Shown one piece after another: positions 62,401-64,000 of a DNA stretch of 64,000 nt (the first letter of the stretch is position 1; the number at the start of each line of letters is the position of its first letter). The stretch is from Campylobacter sp. Lineage in GTDB: Bacteria > Campylobacterota > Campylobacteria > Campylobacterales > Campylobacteraceae. The position numbers and the translations under genes were made by a program. The notes below the pieces were generated by a model. It was not told where the DNA came from, made no database searches, and was given only the letters and a program-made list of their open reading frames with translations. The stretch is taken from assembly GCA_022775765.1 (NCBI GenBank), contig JALFKC010000032.1:1-64000 (forward strand), given 5' to 3'.

Positions 62401-63504
62401 GTTTGAAATCTCACCGATTCTTCCCAAAACTCCACCCAGTTCTTTGATACTGTTATTAAATCTTCTTGCGACCACTACTGAAAATAGCAAAAGAAGCACA
62501 GCGACAACCCATACTGTAATAGCTATTGGAACTTGTGATTTTAGTTCATTGGTGTAATCTGATATGCTTAACAAAAGCTCATCGCTGATTTTGTCTACTA
62601 TAAAGCTTTCTAGGGCAAATCTTTGAGACATAACATTAAACCACTCATTAAAACTAATGCTATATTCACCATCTGCTGTTTCTTTTGCGACTTGAACATC
62701 AAGTTCGTTTGAAATTCTTATGATGTCTTGGCTATCTCTTGTGCTTAGGAATTTTTCTATTTCATCTTTTGCAGTAGAGTTAGGCATTGTAGTGTAAGGG
62801 ATAATATAAGTTTTTGAGCTTATATTTTGAAGATTTTCTTTTTCTACTTCTGATAGGACCTTTTTGCTAGTGATTAGGTATGTGACATAATCTCTTTTGG
62901 TTCCAGTAGTATCAAGCCCTTCGTATGTCAAGATTAGATTTCCAACCAAATTTGCTATTCTAGGAGTTGAAGCACTCTCTTGAGTTTTTTGCAAATTTGC
63001 AAGATAGGCATTATCTATCTTTCTAAAATAGTTAAAAAACACCTCTTCATAAGTTGTCTCTTTGTTATCAATTCCAGCTCTAATAGTTGAGATTTGAGAT
63101 AATAAATTTGAGATCTCATTAACTTCGGCTGGCTTTTCTTGTTTGGCAAATATTGAGAGAATTCCACCACCAAAATCACTTCGTTTATGTGAATCTTCAT
63201 AGTTGTCAAAGAAATTTTTGAAGTTATTGATAGCTTCATCGGTTCTTGTTCTTTGGATATTTAGTATGTCTCCACCACCAAGTTGTCCATCACTTCCCAT
63301 ATAAATCGCACTCAAACCACGCTCTTTGCTGATTTGCTCGACAAGTTTTGAAATTTCAGCAGAATCTGAAACACGCATCGCCAATGACACAGATTCGTTG
63401 TATCTTTGATATGTTTGATAAAGATAAAACGAAGTCGCTAAAAATATAGCAATAAGCGGCAAAGCACTTATAATCTTCAAAGAATTAGATAAACTAAACT
63501 TCAT
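59446..63504 (-). CDS. hybrid sensor histidine kinase/response regulator with a periplasmic NIT-like domain
   Basis: TM, NIT-like segment ([17 protein letters not shown]), H-box [19 protein letters not shown], HATPase, REC ([17 protein letters not shown]); internal [13 protein letters not shown] preferred. Confidence 0.92.
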   Translation of the reverse strand: MKFSLSNSLKIISALPLIAIFLATSFYLYQTYQRYNESVSLAMRVSDSAEISKLVEQISKERGLSAIYMGSDGQLGGGDILNIQRTRTDEAINNFKNFFDNYEDSHKRSDFGGGILSIFAKQEKPAEVNEISNLLSQISTIRAGIDNKETTYEEVFFNYFRKIDNAYLANLQKTQESASTPRIANLVGNLILTYEGLDTTGTKRDYVTYLITSKKVLSEVEKENLQNISSKTYIIPYTTMPNSTAKDEIEKFLSTRDSQDIIRISNELDVQVAKETADGEYSISFNEWFNVMSQRFALESFIVDKISDELLLSISDYTNELKSQVPIAITVWVVAVLLLLFSVVVARRFNNSIKELGGVLGRIGEISNQHEDINIQSTEGITRAYGLIQDAIDVIAAQKEAAEDANKAKYIFLANMSHEIRTPLNGVIGFTELLKNTELDEEQEDYLDTIEKSSENLLVIINNILDVSKIESNKVEVEEILFNPIQEFESAVEIYSARASEKNIDIDFFIDPSLIHHLYGDITKIKEVLINLLSNAVKFTPEDGTITVEIKREKTSEAGKAVVTFSVSDTGIGISEDKLKNVFNAFSQADSTITRKFGGTGLGLTISSKYVNMLGGELSVESKVNVGSRFFFTLEFKETIKSDAENAYQNIKNMKFILLTDTKPDPYNQILKDYITQMGGDLKFVGNLKSVSDDSFDGVFVRLRNYSLIDRAVNSAIVVSAKARELQTANISGKNTYTVSEPINVTKLIKIASSIAQDLGVKPKTDEIDEALTTSTSQQQVAPKETKEDESLQALRDIINKNAEHYTPTNDEVSIDNKNDFVDTASPKEEIVDEPIVVEEDIQSKDEPISIMDEFAEFITEEPTVKETKDETEYEIAPIELDELLSDEIAVDTTSKTQDEPIKVTVKDTKEVQPIDIATEENIKIEEDIQIEKAPIAVEPVEAIQPSKTSTQTATQDSEEEVEYKEVTEYKEVKEIVEETVYVDSFEEQEVTEYKEVEVETTEYEEVEVEEEVKVPVAGGETKKGSGPKYDANILIAEDNEINQKLIKHTLGSFGMNLTVVENGLLALEERKNKDYDLIFMDIAMPVMDGVEATKQIKQYEAENNLKHIPIVAVTANALQGDRERFMSQGLDEYCTKPIKKDILAGMLEMFIPDKKSDGTTTTVKKLVKKQLPKKVIKKVKQPVTVIKKVPVKKPTIVKKEIIKQVPVTKMVAVPIKKSPKVEPKVVETKATTKASQKTKDILLCKKTMIENKIFSAVIKLIGKSVDTAKNYDDFINLLKSNRYDLVMIDSQVLNLNLNELKDIFGQKDNLSSVIFVNKTENPDKFSGIFSEVANASINKAELQSLIKKFLK

Positions 63505-64000
63505 AATTTTTCCTTTGTGTTGCAATTTTTTCTAATTGATTTATTATGTTTTGATACTCTCTAAATTTTGAGGCAATTTCGCTTACTGGCGAATTTTCTA
63601 GCTCATATAAAATTCCTATAACCTGTCTAAGATCAAGCACACTGGCTGGGTCTTTTATATAGTCTAAAATCGATGAAGAGATCTCTTTGTTACCTGAGAG
63701 CAAAGACTCATATAACGCCTCTTCTTTCTCTTTTGCACCGCTTACAAAAACGGTTAGAAATTTTGAAAAGCTATTTTTTGAAAGTTCTAAGTTTTTTGCA
63801 GTATTTTCAAACCACTCAACACTCATCTTGCCATCTTTGATATTTTGTTCGTTATTTGAGTTTTGTTTTTGCATATATTCAAGCTCTTTTTTATACTCTT
63901 GCTTGAATATACTAGGAATTTCCATATCAAATTCATTTTTGTATTCGTTGGTATCATTTAATCTATTTGTGACCTTGCTTTTTATAGCGACATTTACATT
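63494..64000 (-). CDS. hypothetical protein, partial at the right edge (C-terminus visible)
   Basis: Frame stays open upstream of the ORF-track ATG to the window edge ([30 protein letters not shown]...). Confidence 0.65.
   Translation of the reverse strand, partial: NVNVAIKSKVTNRLNDTNEYKNEFDMEIPSIFKQEYKKELEYMQKQNSNNEQNIKDGKMSVEWFENTAKNLELSKNSFSKFLTVFVSGAKEKEEALYESLLSGNKEISSSILDYIKDPASVLDLRQVIGILYELENSPVSEIASKFREYQNIINQLEKIATQRKNYEV

Noticed and set aside
1-64000. Search for rRNA, tRNA, CRISPR arrays, transposases, integrases, restriction-modification or toxin-antitoxin genes
   Set aside because: None recognised by reading; a tool search (tRNAscan-SE, Infernal, CRISPRCasFinder, ISfinder, PADLOC/DefenseFinder) would be needed to confirm absence.

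Overview
The window is about 64 kb of AT-rich bacterial chromosome. Protein sequences and local gene order (racR-racS-recR next to dnaJ; rpmH-rnpA-yidD-yidC-jag-mnmE; atpB followed by a small membrane protein) point to Campylobacter. The species is not determinable from the window alone. Most of it is dense housekeeping sequence: ackA/pta, ilvB/ilvH, lpxD, argD, rsmD, atpB, gatB, gpsA, DAHP synthase, the rpmH-mnmE cluster, purL, purH, pyk, mqo, mutS2, murC, recR, racRS and dnaJ. I recognised no rRNA, tRNA, CRISPR array or intact mobile element. The accessory parts are: (i) a five-gene minus-strand cluster at 39.4-43.5 kb with a double NosL-like protein, an ABC permease and ATPase, and a Cys-motif membrane protein; (ii) tandem TRAP solute-binding genes, the first frameshifted, with no DctQ/DctM beside them; (iii) decaying loci: an arginase-family pseudogene (34.3-35.2 kb), a FecCD/ABC uptake remnant joined to a cytochrome-b-like fragment (53.5-55.0 kb), and an unidentified remnant (6.1-7.4 kb); (iv) a small secreted Cys protein coupled to a two-component system (9.2-11.3 kb); (v) a 1359-aa hybrid histidine kinase with oppositely charged low-complexity linkers (59.4-63.5 kb). 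I did not find a clearly new defence or mobile system. The NosL/ABC/CxxC cluster is the best candidate for an under-described system.
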